Of a stretch of DNA of 64,000 nt, positions 9,192 to 19,177 are shown in pieces. Numbering within the stretch: position 1 is the stretch's first letter; every line of letters begins with the position of its first letter. The notes beneath the pieces were generated by a model that was given only the letters and a program-made list of their open reading frames with translations, was not told the DNA's origin and did no database searches. The position numbers and the translations under genes were made by a program. Origin of the DNA: Xiphydria camelus (taxonomy: Eukaryota; Arthropoda; Insecta; Hymenoptera; Xiphydriidae); NCBI GenBank assembly GCA_963678675.1, contig OY783193.1, forward strand, positions 18,983,940 to 19,047,939, given 5' to 3'.

Positions 9192-11726
9192 TTAATCATT
9201 ATTTTCGGGCTCGAGCGGTGCATACTGCCTAGCGCCGGTAAGATGTTCCACGTAGATATCGCGGGACCATCGGATCGTATCCGAGACAATGAGACGGCGC
9301 ATCATCGATGCGTACCACGAAGATATTCGTAGCCATCTCAACACCTTCTCATTGCCCCAGAACCACGACCCGAGGGCACCCACGATAAAGGCGTCGACCA
9401 CAACTCGGTACCCTTGCGCCTGCAGCTGGTCCGCCAAGGGCGCGTACTTGGCGTATTTCCGCGCTCTGGCCTCATCCCAAGACTGCAGACGGTTCTCAAA
9501 GGGCACCGTCACGTCCAAGATGGTGATGGTACGTGCTCGGTCGTCCCGGATGACTATATCCGGCCGAAGTTGGGCCAACTCCCCAATCACCCCTGCCACA
9601 GGGCGGTTCGTGGTAACGACACCAGGCAGTTGCTGTGCCTTAACGATCCGATCGACGATCGCATCATGCCGACGCTGAATTGCGTTGGAGTGAGGAGTGC
9701 AATGTCCGAGCACGTGGGGTAGTGTCTCGAGGGCGCTCCCGCACCGCCGGCATCGTTTATCGTTCGCGTCCCAAGGCCTAGCTCCGTTAAGAGGCAAGAC
9801 ATTGAGACGCGCTCGATAAACGAAGCGCCAGTCGGCAAATCGCGTAAAGCCGCCGGTCCGGAGGAAATGGTTGGACCACTTCGCCCGTCCCGACACCTCG
9901 TGGACCTTACCCTGGTCCCGCTTCGCCAGCAAGGTTCCGCGGTAGTACTCGACCAGTGCAACCCTCATCCGGTGCACTATCTGCGAGCGTGCGGCTGGTG
10001 GTACGATGGTCGATCGGTCACGAGTCGCTCGCAACACGATCGCCAGTTCCTCACGTTCGCCAGACCACGTCCAACGCACGCCGAGCTTCGTTGCCTGCCT
10101 CCGGACGGCGTCACGTGCCGAGGTCCAGAGGGACTTAACGTCCCCCCCGTGCCTGGCGAAATCCCCCTCCAGCGAACCGGAAAGGTATTCCGCCACGTCG
10201 TTCATGCACGGCTCTCGGCCGAGCCGCTTCCTGACCGCCGCCCTCAACCCGCTACTCGCGATTGCTCTCACCACCTCATCCTCCGCCGTCAGCATTCTGA
10301 AGGCGTGTGCGATGGTGAGCGCATCCGCAAGATCAGCTAGCGGAAGTAGCCCTCCTCCCCCCATAGATGGAGGTAGGAAGACCACTTCCGCGCTCGCGCG
10401 CTGAGGAAGATGGAACCAGCCTTTGGCCAGCCTTTTCAGTTGGCGGTCGACTTCACCGAGTGGCCCTTTCTCCATCCTCATTCCCCTTAGCCCGAAGTCC
10501 ATACGCGGCAGCACAAACTTGGCTACCGCGTCGAACTTCTGCCAAGGGGCGAGCAACGAGGCATCGATCGCCTTGAGGCACTCAACGATGTCAACGAGCG
10601 CCTTTATTGGGGTCTGGCTCACGTTGGCACCGGTGGGCGTACCCAAGTGGGGGTATTCGTCGCGGTCCGATAACGCGCGAACGGGCTCTCCTTGGAGAGG
10701 GAACACAGTCGGCAGCACCCGGCGCCCTCTTCTGCAGTTCATGTGCAGAGTGGCACATTTGGCCGGGTTAAAGTGCAGGCCAATCCGCTGTGCTGCCCTC
10801 TCCGCTGCGGACAGGAGGAGTCGCATCCCGGCGGGGTCGCTGGCAACCAGCGCAAGGTCGTCCGCGTACGCCAGAGTGTTCAATCTCGTCCCGCGTAAAT
10901 CGTACCCCGCGTCCGAGGACGCAAGGGCACGAAGTACGGGCTCGAGAGCGAGGTTGAACACTATGGGGCTCAACGGGCAACCTTGTTTTACACCCGACTG
11001 GATGTTCACCTCCGAGGTATAACCATCCGCAGTCCTCACCCTGGTAGTGGCCCCTCTGTACATATTCGCCACCAAACGGCGAAGAGATGCAGGCACCTGG
11101 GCTCCTTCCAGCGCGGCTGCGATGGAGACGTGGAGGACCGAACCGAAAGCATTTCGGAGGTCCAACCACGCCACCACCACCTCCTTTCCAGTCCGACGTG
11201 CGTCCTGAATGGCCTCTTGAAGCACGAAGGAGTGCTCGTAGCATCCCTCGTACTTCAACAAGCCCTTCTGTGAAGGATTGATGCGGCCGTTGCGCGTCGC
11301 CCATACGGTGAGACGATCGGCCACGACGGCGGCGAACAGCTTGGCGAGAACCGAACCCATCGCGAGTGGGCGCCAATTACTCAGGTCATCCTGATCCCCT
11401 TTCTTGTACACCAAGACGGTGTTGGAAGTCTTCCAACCCTCAGGGATCGCTTCCAGCCTGCGGCAGGCGTTATAGACCGCAGTCAGGACACACGCACCGG
11501 GGTCAACCCTTCGCAAGTCGCGATAGGTAAGACCGTCGGGTCCAGGCGCGGTATTAGCCGCGTTCTTGAGCCGACGGAGTACCTCCAGCTGACTGAAGGG
11601 TGACACCAGCGCGTCGTTATCGTCCTGCAACGGGGGCTCAGTCGGCCAGCCCCCGACAAGACCTTCCGGGTCCTCACGCCGGCGATACACTTCCTCGAAG
11701 TGATGAAGGACCCTATCGCGTGGCAC
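9192..11726 (-). CDS. Non-LTR reverse transcriptase with CCHC finger and restriction-like endonuclease
   Basis: 844 residues. RT motifs run from NTAPGPDG (about residue 58) and NWRPL (117) through SQKG (152), WLDL..AFGS (187-196) and GVKQGCPLSP (245-254) to the catalytic YADD (287-290). A thumb region follows, then a CCHC finger (C659, C662, H671, C676) and an RLE active site with RPD (721-723) and D738. This enzyme set cuts DNA site-specifically and primes reverse transcription at the nick. There is no ATG at the start: the first codon is GTG, two codons after the in-frame UAG ending the upstream ORF, and the joined frame matches the conserved stretch of R2-type proteins. Either this is one ~1,760-residue protein broken by a stop, or UAG is read through. 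The RT and RLE look intact. Confidence 0.9.
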   Translation of the reverse strand: MPRDRVLHHFEEVYRRREDPEGLVGGWPTEPPLQDDNDALVSPFSQLEVLRRLKNAANTAPGPDGLTYRDLRRVDPGACVLTAVYNACRRLEAIPEGWKTSNTVLVYKKGDQDDLSNWRPLAMGSVLAKLFAAVVADRLTVWATRNGRINPSQKGLLKYEGCYEHSFVLQEAIQDARRTGKEVVVAWLDLRNAFGSVLHVSIAAALEGAQVPASLRRLVANMYRGATTRVRTADGYTSEVNIQSGVKQGCPLSPIVFNLALEPVLRALASSDAGYDLRGTRLNTLAYADDLALVASDPAGMRLLLSAAERAAQRIGLHFNPAKCATLHMNCRRGRRVLPTVFPLQGEPVRALSDRDEYPHLGTPTGANVSQTPIKALVDIVECLKAIDASLLAPWQKFDAVAKFVLPRMDFGLRGMRMEKGPLGEVDRQLKRLAKGWFHLPQRASAEVVFLPPSMGGGGLLPLADLADALTIAHAFRMLTAEDEVVRAIASSGLRAAVRKRLGREPCMNDVAEYLSGSLEGDFARHGGDVKSLWTSARDAVRRQATKLGVRWTWSGEREELAIVLRATRDRSTIVPPAARSQIVHRMRVALVEYYRGTLLAKRDQGKVHEVSGRAKWSNHFLRTGGFTRFADWRFVYRARLNVLPLNGARPWDANDKRCRRCGSALETLPHVLGHCTPHSNAIQRRHDAIVDRIVKAQQLPGVVTTNRPVAGVIGELAQLRPDIVIRDDRARTITILDVTVPFENRLQSWDEARARKYAKYAPLADQLQAQGYRVVVDAFIVGALGSWFWGNEKVLRWLRISSWYASMMRRLIVSDTIRWSRDIYVEHLTGARQYAPLEPENND

Positions 11727-11732
11727 AGCACA

Positions 11733-14477
11733 CTAAACGGTAGGGCCCTGCATCACCTCGCGAAATGCACGCCGGGGGTCTTGTCTGTACAAGCGCTGGA
11801 TGTGAGTCGCACGACTCACGCGATCCATGGGGGGAGGAAGCGGGGGATCAGGCTGATCCGAATGATCAGCTACTCGCTCCGGGTTCGTGTCCTCGGCTGC
11901 TCGCCTCCGGCGTGGCCGACCGCCCCCACGCCGGGGAGCATTTCGCGCACCGGAGACGCCGGGCCCAGCAGGCGTCGCAGCCTGAAAACGCGTGGCGAGT
12001 CGCCTCGCCAGCGCTTCCAACTCGTCTATTGACGAGACAGCCTCAGCCGCTTCGATGAGCTCGACGCACTCAGTCTCGCTAAAAGGAGGCTGAGGCGCAG
12101 AGCCATCTGGCAGCGTTGGCTGGGCGTTGACCCTACCAGGCCCGACACCTCCGGCGCCGCGCGGCACGCCCAGTCCTCCCGCACCAATACGGGCCGGATC
12201 TGGCCGCCTTCGGGTGGCCGAGGCACCCTGTCGAGGGGGTGGGGGAACTAAAGGGTGAGCCCGCCCGGGCGCCCGGGGACCATCAACGAGACCACCACCA
12301 TGACCATGTTGCGAGGGACTTACCGGACGCTGAAACGGTGCGGTCCGGTCGCGGCGCGAAGAATTGAATCCGCGATGCCCTCCTACCTCAGTCCTTCCTC
12401 GGGTGTCGCGCGGTGGCGCGTCAGGTCGGCGCTCCAGACCTGCTGGGGCCGATGTCGTCGACGCTAACGTTGGCGTCGTCTGCGTCGCAGTCGTTGCCGT
12501 CCTCGCCATCCTCGTGGCAGCTGCTGGTGTTGTTGCTGCTGCCGCTGCTGCTGCTGGTGGTGTTGCTGCTGCAGCTGTCCGGGGGGAGTCCTCGATGCGA
12601 CCCTCTGGTGTTGATCGGGCCGCTGGTGGTGGTGGGGGCGGTGGCCTCGCAGCCGCCTTCGCCCGGACTCTCCTCCGGATCTCCTCTTCCTCGTCATCCG
12701 GGACCTCCCGACTACCCGCATGGTACTCGACGACCCCTGCGAGATACTCACGGGTCGCCGAGTATCTTCGTCTTACCGCCTCCAGTTCTGGCGTGTGCGG
12801 TAAGACCTCCACCTCCGGGGGAGCAGGTGTGAGAGGAAAAGAGGTGTTCCGCCAGAACACCTCGTCGTCGCTCGATGACGACGACGACAATCCGCTGGAT
12901 AGTATTACGAATCGCCTGGGACGACCAGATGTTAAGACCCTTGGTCGTCCCGCGACGGAGAGGGTGACAGCTCCGTCGCTGAGGCGTCTGGCGGGGATCT
13001 CTCTCACCTCCTCTTCCTCGCTCCCGGCACCCGCATCTGATGTTCCGGCGGGCGCCACTTCCGGTGTCTCTTCTTCTTCCTCCACGATCACGTCCTCCAT
13101 CCTAGGTGGTGTTCTGGGGGGACTTATCCTCCCTGGATGGACGGCCGTTGAGCAAATCGGCCCGCCACATACCGAGGTGGTGATGGTAGTGGCGGTGATC
13201 GTGGTGACCGGGCTGGAGGTGGGGATTATTATATCGCTGGGCGGGGTCGTCGGAGGGTCCGGAATCCTCTCGAGGACGACGAAGGGCTGCCTTCCCTGTA
13301 GCAGCTGTAGCCATTGGCGGATCTCCTGCCGCTGCTGCTCCAGGGTTGGCGCTGTCGTCATTACCGGCGCTGTTGCTCCCTCGCTGGCGACGGTGGCGAC
13401 GACGGGCGTGGGGGGAGTTGCGACGACGTCCGCGAAAGTCGTCCCAGCGGTGACCGGTGGTGACCTCCGGAACTGCTGCCTCGGACGTTCGGGAGACCGA
13501 TCCTCGGTTGCCGCTCGTGTTCTCCTCACCTTACTCCTCGTGACTCTTGGGGACACAGGCGGGGCGCTAGTCGCACGTCCTCGCCTGGTCGTCACTCCTC
13601 GCGTGGTGGTAGTCTGCGAGGGACGGGTGGAAGTCGGCGCAGAGGTGGTCGTTGCACCGCTTCCACTCCGTCGAGGAGGTGGAGTTGGTCCCCGGCCGAA
13701 AGATGTTGATGGACCGGGGCGGGGGGAACTAGATGTCCGCGTTCCCCCGAGCGCGCTCCTCATAGTATCGGCTCCTCGGATGTTCGGCCTCTGGGTCGAC
13801 GCTCTTGATGGACCCCCGCTCGAAGATGTAGATGGCGAGGGTCGAAGGGGGGCGGTGACTCCCGTCGCCCCGGCAGTCCGCACGAGGTGTTGTGTGGCTG
13901 GAACCTGCCGCGTCGGCCCAAAGGTCAAAGTCATCTGGGTCGCTGATCCTCCCGTCCTCCTCGTGGTGTTGATGGAGGCTGCCACGGTGGTGGTCGTCGT
14001 GGCCGAGGTCGTTGATGGCGGTGTCCTCGTTGCACCCGTCGTCGTCGCCGTCGCACTTATCGCCGCTCTTAGTGTTCTTACGCCCGCGCTACGCGTGGCA
14101 GTCGCGGGTCGAGAGCTCGCGGGGGCGGAGGTATTAATGCCAGATGTACTGGCTGTCGATTGGGTGGGAGCTGTCGAACGGGGGTGCGATCGCTCGAAAT
14201 GCGCCTTAACGTCTTTAAGGGTATACCTGCCCTTTCCGACGAAGGAGCACTGCGAGCACGCATATTGAATGAATAACCCCGCATGAGCCGGCTCATTATT
14301 CCTTGCCATAAGGGCCAGGCGCTTTGACAGCTCCGCGTTCCCTTTAAACCTCCCCTTGGAGCGAATCATGCTCGTTCCGCCGTAGCAGACCGGGCATCGA
14401 AATACCTCCGGTAGAGGTACCTCGATCCTCAGAGGAACGCGTGGTGGTGTCGCCATCTCGCAGTGGTCGGAGTACAC
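11733..14477 (-). CDS. N-terminal zinc-finger ORF of the non-LTR retrotransposon
   Basis: 914 residues as an open frame; the first ATG is at 14456 (MATPPR). A CPVC half-finger (C28, C31) and a C2H2 finger (C74, C77, H93, H98) give site-specific DNA binding in R2-type elements. A long Thr/Ser/Pro/Arg-rich low-complexity region follows, with poly-Glu and poly-Ala tracts. The C-terminus, IQRLYRQDPRRAFREVMQGP, is the segment that in R2-type proteins leads straight into the RT-upstream region. The frame ends at UAG (11733-11735), in frame with the RT ORF. The large + strand ORF over 12364-14268 is a GC-rich shadow. A stretch CCGTTTAGTGT precedes this ORF and recurs at its stop. Confidence 0.8.
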   Translation of the reverse strand: MYSDHCEMATPPRVPLRIEVPLPEVFRCPVCYGGTSMIRSKGRFKGNAELSKRLALMARNNEPAHAGLFIQYACSQCSFVGKGRYTLKDVKAHFERSHPRSTAPTQSTASTSGINTSAPASSRPATATRSAGVRTLRAAISATATTTGATRTPPSTTSATTTTTVAASINTTRRTGGSATQMTLTFGPTRQVPATQHLVRTAGATGVTAPLRPSPSTSSSGGPSRASTQRPNIRGADTMRSALGGTRTSSSPRPGPSTSFGRGPTPPPRRSGSGATTTSAPTSTRPSQTTTTRGVTTRRGRATSAPPVSPRVTRSKVRRTRAATEDRSPERPRQQFRRSPPVTAGTTFADVVATPPTPVVATVASEGATAPVMTTAPTLEQQRQEIRQWLQLLQGRQPFVVLERIPDPPTTPPSDIIIPTSSPVTTITATTITTSVCGGPICSTAVHPGRISPPRTPPRMEDVIVEEEEETPEVAPAGTSDAGAGSEEEEVREIPARRLSDGAVTLSVAGRPRVLTSGRPRRFVILSSGLSSSSSSDDEVFWRNTSFPLTPAPPEVEVLPHTPELEAVRRRYSATREYLAGVVEYHAGSREVPDDEEEEIRRRVRAKAAARPPPPPPPAARSTPEGRIEDSPRTAAAATPPAAAAAAATTPAAATRMARTATTATQTTPTLASTTSAPAGLERRPDAPPRDTRGRTEVGGHRGFNSSRRDRTAPFQRPVSPSQHGHGGGLVDGPRAPGRAHPLVPPPPRQGASATRRRPDPARIGAGGLGVPRGAGGVGPGRVNAQPTLPDGSAPQPPFSETECVELIEAAEAVSSIDELEALARRLATRFQAATPAGPGVSGARNAPRRGGGRPRRRRAAEDTNPERVADHSDQPDPPLPPPMDRVSRATHIQRLYRQDPRRAFREVMQGPTV

Positions 14478-15110
14478 TAAACGGGAACTTAACCGACGGT
14501 TAAGTTAAACTAACTAGGAGAGGGTACTCTAGGGGATTCGCCAGGCGGCGTGACAGTTTCCCGCCACACACCGACTAACTCCTCACACTAGAGGGGATAA
14601 GGAAGATGGCAGCAACTGACGCGCGGGAGTCACCCCTCAGAGTGGCTCGCACGATGACAGCTGTCACCACCCGTGCAAAGAGGTTAGGGACACCGATGGG
14701 CACTTAACCGCGGGGATCGCTCCTAGGAACGACGCGCGCAGCAGAGCGCCTGTCACCGGGGGAGGTTAGAAGGGAATATGTCGGGTGAGGTTAGGTCGCC
14801 TTACAGCAACCAACACTCGGATGCCTTAGAGCCAAAGCTCGCTGGCAGGCGAGTGGGGGCTGATGGAAGGGAACCGGGAAATTCAAAAGGGTTAAAACCG
14901 ATTCCTCCCTCGATTACTCCCTCCCGTTACCGGTAAGGAGCTCAATTGAGGAAAGGGAGTTGGACGATAAGGAGGGGGAAAGAACACTACTTACCTCCGA
15001 CCACTTAACGTTGGGATGACGACTGCGTCCTCCGGTAGCGCCTCCAAGAGGGTTATCCGCGAAAACTCCGCACTCGCGAACTCTCTGCGCGGCACACAGA
15101 GGGACAGCAC

Positions 15111-16157
15111 ACCCCGACAGCAAAGCGTGGATTTACACGCTAGCTGCACGCAGTGCTGCCACATAGTGGCACCACTATGGTCTCACCGTGGCGTGATCGC
15201 GTGGCATACACAAACTAAAAGCACCGTGGCTACACAGTGAACACACTGAGTGGTTCACAGCGTAAAGACACAGTAGTTACACTCAGTGCAGTCAAGGTGC
15301 CTTTTTGACGTGCACACTTCGTAAATTTACCGACCATGAATGTCGGTAACTTCATTGTCTTCACAAAATTTTTAACACGTCGTTTGCTGCCGCCGGCTCC
15401 GATCGGAGACACATTGACGTGCACATTACATACCCCGACAGCAAAGCGTGGATTTACACGCTAGCCGCACGCAGTGCTGCCACGTAGTGGCACCACTATG
15501 GTCTCACCGTGGCGTGATCGCGTGGCGTACACAAACTAAAAGCACCGTGGCTACACAGTGAATACACTGAGTGGTTCACAGCGTAAAGACACAGTAGTTA
15601 CACTCAGTGCAGTCAAGGTGCCTTTTTGACGTGCACACTTCGTAAATTTACCGACCATGAATGTCGGTAACTTCATTGTCTTCACAAAATTTTTAACACG
15701 TCGTTTGCTGCCGCCGGCTCCGATCGGAGCCAGTCGACACTTCGCGCCTGTGCCGCCGGCTCCGATCGGAGACACATTGACGTGCACATTACATACCCCG
15801 ACAGCAAAGCGTGGATTTACACGCTAGCCGCACGCAGTGCTGCCACGTAGTGGCACCACTATGGTCTCACCGTGGCGTGATCGCGTGGCGTACACAAACT
15901 AAAAGCACCGTGGCTACACAGTGAATACACTGAGTGGTTCACAGCGTAAAGACACAGTAGTTACACTCAGTGCAGTCAAGGTGCCTTTTTGACGTGCACA
16001 CTTTGTAAATTTACCGACCATGAATGTCGGTAACTTCATTGTCTTCACAAAATTTTTAACACGTCGTTTGCTGCCGCCGGCTCCGATCGGAGCCAGTCGA
16101 CACTTCGCGCCTGTGCCGCCGGCTCCGATCGGAGACACATTGACGTGCACATTACAT
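15111..16157 (-). repeat. Three tandem 5' repeats (321, 363, 363 bp)
   Basis: Units start at 15111, 15432 and 15795 and are nearly identical. The first lacks a ~42-bp internal duplication of the CGGCTCCGATCGGAG block, whose core CTCCGATCGGAG is a perfect palindrome. Each unit has the same 64- or 78-residue minus frame, but this is unlikely to be coding. By analogy with monomer promoters of other LINEs, they may drive transcription; that is inference. Confidence 0.8.
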
Positions 16158-16711
16158 ATAATTATTCAGTCTGTTACCGGCACTGAGCGCGATGCAATCA
16201 ATCTAAAAGTGGCAGCGAATGTGTTAAATTAGACAATAACAAAATTGATATAATAATAGGTTTGTTCCCAGAAAGCAATTTGTGACTAGTTACAAATTTT
16301 GGTCTGCGGATGTGTGCGGTTGTAAATTTACAATTAATTGATTTCACACCCCAATAGAAGAATTTTTAAATTAGAAAATAACAAAATTGATATTATAATA
16401 ATGTTTCAAACAGTGCAAATTGTACTGAATTATTTCATAAATAATGAATAATTAATTATCATAATCGCTACTGTTTTGAAAAAGAAAGTATCAAATTATT
16501 TTTAAAAATTTAATGAGATATATATATATATATATATAAACCGGCCTTTACACAATGCAACACTGAGATATCTCGGCAAAAATATTTAAAATTTAGTTTA
16601 CGTTTGACATAGCTCGAAATCGGCTTTCGGCTTTATCTCACTAGTTACAGTACTGTTGCTTTCAGGTATCGATATTATATGTATAACTTACAAGTCGACT
16701 TCCACCACAAA

Positions 16712-16841
16712 GAGTCGATGGCGCAATTGGTAGAATGCGAGAAGCGTTCCCAGTCTTCTAAAGATCGCAGGTTCGAGTCCTGGCCGGGTCGGGTTTGAGA
16801 AAAAAAAACCGACACACTCTCTCTCTCTCTCTCTCTCTCTA
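16712..16841 (+). repeat. tRNA-derived SINE head with (CT)n tail
   Basis: An A box TGGCGCAATTGG and a perfect B box GGTTCGAGTCC are spaced as in a tRNA gene, followed by an A-run and (CT)n. The acceptor and anticodon stems pair poorly and no clear anticodon loop forms, so a SINE head is preferred over a working tRNA gene. It is antisense to the retrotransposon. Confidence 0.6.
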
Positions 16842-17289
16842 GTAGGCGGATAAGGCAGGCGGGAAATCCTACTTTATCGCCCCCTTTTTGCAAAATTCTA
16901 CTTTTACCATCGTACTTACACTGCGTGACTGCAGTGTGGCTTCACGGTGCACAGACAGATGGACACCCCAGTGCATGCACACGAATGCACCGCGTGAAAG
17001 CAGGGTGCAGTCACTGTGGTGCCACTTTGCTATCGGGGCAAATAAATTAACGACACTGCACGCAGTTACCGACACTACACACCGCGCGACACTGAACTTA
17101 TAAATTAACACTGAACACATAAAATAAAACTTACTACTAATCACTTCCCGACCGAGCGAAGATCAAAGTCACGAAAAGCGCGAAAATTAAAATCAAATAT
17201 TAAAATTCCCCAGTGAATGTAAAGGTTCAACTGAGAAATGACTAGACACGGATAAACTAAGTTAAACGGGGTGTAAAGAGCCCTGAATG

Positions 17290-17328
17290 ACTACACTTTG
17301 ATCTTAGCTCATTGAGCCGAGAAGCGAT
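17290..17328 (-). ncRNA. U2 snRNA-like 5' head of the retrotransposon
   Basis: On the minus strand, ATCGCTTCTCGGC and GCTAAGATCAAAGTGTAGT match nucleotides 1-37 of U2 snRNA, apart from the stem-loop I tip. The tip is changed to TCAATGA with pairing kept (GCTC/GAGC). The match ends within the branch-point recognition sequence. Twelve extra bases (TCTTCGCTTCGG) separate it from the target duplication. It is not a whole U2 gene. Confidence 0.85.
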
Positions 17329-17340
17329 CCGAAGCGAAGA

Positions 17341-17403
17341 ACATTTTTCTAAATATATGATTGTATCTTTTGATAAATATTCTTGCATAGACGCAAATTG
17401 ATA
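17341..17403. repeat. Target-site duplication between copies A and B
   Basis: It serves as the right duplication of copy A (63 bp, partner 8193-8255) and, over 17353-17403, as the left duplication of copy B (51 bp, partner 19127-19177). Confidence 0.85.
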
Positions 17404-19126
17404 AAACGCCATTTATTGAAAATTATTAAATTCACAATAAAAATGTGTTCCCCCGGAGGAACAATGCTCCCCCGGGGGTAATATAAATGGCGCAGGCGCC
17501 ACATAAAAAAAAAAACAAAACAAGTACAGAATTATATATAAATATTAATACAAATATAAGGGGGGCGGCTAATTACCCACCCCCCACTATTGGGGGCCCG
17601 TCGTTTTAAAGGAATATCTATTTATTTGTGCTGACGGGCCCTTACAATATAATACTGCAGATCCCCCGTCGCTTTTACAGCAGACAGGGGATGTGACGCC
17701 ATATCTGCGGGACAAGGACAGGACGGCACCAACAGAAATCCAGCGGCACCCCATGACCAGCCATCCCCCGATCCATCTTTCAATGGACCGAGGCCGGCCG
17801 GCCAAGGGGTACCAGCTCCCCCGCACAACAAGGACAAACAGGACATCACATGGACAGCACAGGACGAAACACGGTGCGGTGGGCAACACATATCTTAACA
17901 AAAATTCACTAGGTAAGTATTGAAAACAATGGTAGATTAAATTAGATAAGTAAATTCATGGCCATAGCAATAATAATAATACCATGTTATGGTCCGTATT
18001 GGCAAAAGCCAGGCATGCCGTAGCGTAGTATGACCATAGATAGATAAATTAATTTACAATAATAATAATAACAATAATAATAAAAAAAAATAACGATTAA
18101 AAAAAAATGAGGCAGGATGGGTGGCCCAATCAGATGTAATCTGTATAACGAATAGCATAATCATAAAAAAAAAAACGGTGAATAAATAGTGCATAGGTTA
18201 ATGATAGTAATTACAATTATATTCTAGGTAGCCAGCGTATCGAACAATGGTGGTGAATGACATGAGTGAAATGGATGATAATATGTACAATAGGTGAAAG
18301 AATGATATGAAAATGATGCAAGGAAGCCGGTACCTAATAACACTAGAGCCACCTCATCTACTGACCAAGGCAGGAGGGTAGATATTAATCATTATTTTCG
18401 GGCTCGAGCGGTGCATACTGCCTAGCGCCGGTCAAGTGTTCCACGTAGATATCGCGGGACCATCGGATCGTGTCCGAGACAATGAGTCGGCGCATCATCG
18501 ACGCGTACCACGAAGATATTCGTAGCCATCTCAGTACCTTCTCATTGCCCCAGTACCACGACCCGAGGGCACCCACGATAAAGGCGTCAACCACAACTCG
18601 GTACCCTTGCGCCTGCAGCTGGTCCGCCAGGGGCGCGTACTTGGCGTATTTCCGCGCTCTGGCCTCATCCCAAGACTGCAGACGATTCTCAAAGGGCACC
18701 GTCACGTCCAAGATGGTGATGACACGTGACCGGTCGTCCCGGATAACTATATCCGGCCGAAGTTGTGCCAACTCCCCAACCACCCCTGCCACAGGGCGGT
18801 TCGTGGTCACGACGCCAGGCAGTTGCTGTGCTTTTACGATCCGATCGACAATCGCATCGTGCCGACGCTGAATCGCGTTGGAGTGAGGGGTGCAATGTCC
18901 GAGCACATGGGGTAGTGTCTCGAGGGCGCTCCCGCACCGCCGGCATCGTTTATCGTTCGCCTCCCAAGGCCTAGCTCCGTTCAGAGGCAAGACATTGAGA
19001 CGCGCTCGATGAATGAAACGCCAGTCGGCAAAACGCGTAAAGCCGCCAGTCCGGAGGAAATGGTTAGACCACTTCGCCCGTCCTGACACCTCGTGGACCT
19101 TACCCTGGTCCCGCTTCGCCAGCAAG
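17404..19126 (-). mobile_element. Non-LTR retrotransposon copy B, 5' truncated
   Basis: Closely similar to copy A across the 3' UTR and the last quarter of the RT ORF. It is cut off at 19126, inside the coding region, as expected from incomplete reverse transcription. Same site and orientation as copy A. Confidence 0.9.
18385..19126 (-). pseudogene. C-terminal fragment of the RT/RLE protein (copy B)
   Basis: About 246 residues matching residues 599-844 of copy A, with the CCHC finger (C-C-H-C) and RPD...D endonuclease residues intact and no internal stops. The RT domain is missing through 5' truncation, so it cannot act alone. Confidence 0.88.
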
Positions 19127-19177
19127 ATTTATGATTGTATCTTTTGATAAATATTCTTGCATAGACGCAAATTGATA
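19127..19177. repeat. 51-bp target-site duplication, right copy (copy B)
   Basis: Repeats 17353-17403 with one or two mismatches, then runs on into the remaining half of the palindrome and the rest of the CCCAGG transposon. Confidence 0.85.

Larger units (their letters stand above)
8256..17340 (-). mobile_element. RLE-type (R2/NeSL/Utopia-like) non-LTR retrotransposon, copy A, ~9.1 kb
   Basis: A nearly complete element on the minus strand: U2-like 5' head, long 5' region with 363-bp tandem repeats, C2H2 zinc-finger ORF, RT plus CCHC plus restriction-like endonuclease ORF, and a structured 3' UTR. It is inserted in the central palindrome of the CCCAGG transposon with a ~63-bp target duplication. 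The SQKG...YEGCYEH block before RT motif A and the U2 link favour the NeSL/R5/Utopia group among RLE elements. The exact clade needs an RT tree. Confidence 0.88.
14478..17340 (-). other. 5' region of copy A
   Basis: 2.9 kb without a credible ORF. It contains, reading toward the 5' end, a G/C-rich leader (14478-15110), tandem repeats (15111-16157), AT-rich sequence with (TA)n (16519-16537), a tRNA-like SINE on the opposite strand, and the U2-like head. Repeated blocks of an AACAAAATTGATAT type flank 16222-16400. Confidence 0.6.

Noticed and set aside
12364..14268. 634-codon + strand ORF opposite the zinc-finger ORF
   Set aside because: It is a GC-rich antisense shadow of the Thr/Ser/Pro/Arg-rich minus-strand ORF; low-complexity Val/Gly composition and no domain.
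15230..16150. Repeated 64-78 codon ORFs in the tandem repeats
   Set aside because: Same frame copied with the repeat unit; no start context or domain, and located in the 5' region of a retrotransposon.
16712..16797. Functional tRNA gene
   Set aside because: A and B boxes are good, but acceptor and anticodon stems do not pair properly and no anticodon can be read; a SINE head is more likely.
17290..17328. Complete or functional U2 snRNA gene
   Set aside because: Only the first ~37 nucleotides match; the Sm site and 3' stems are absent.
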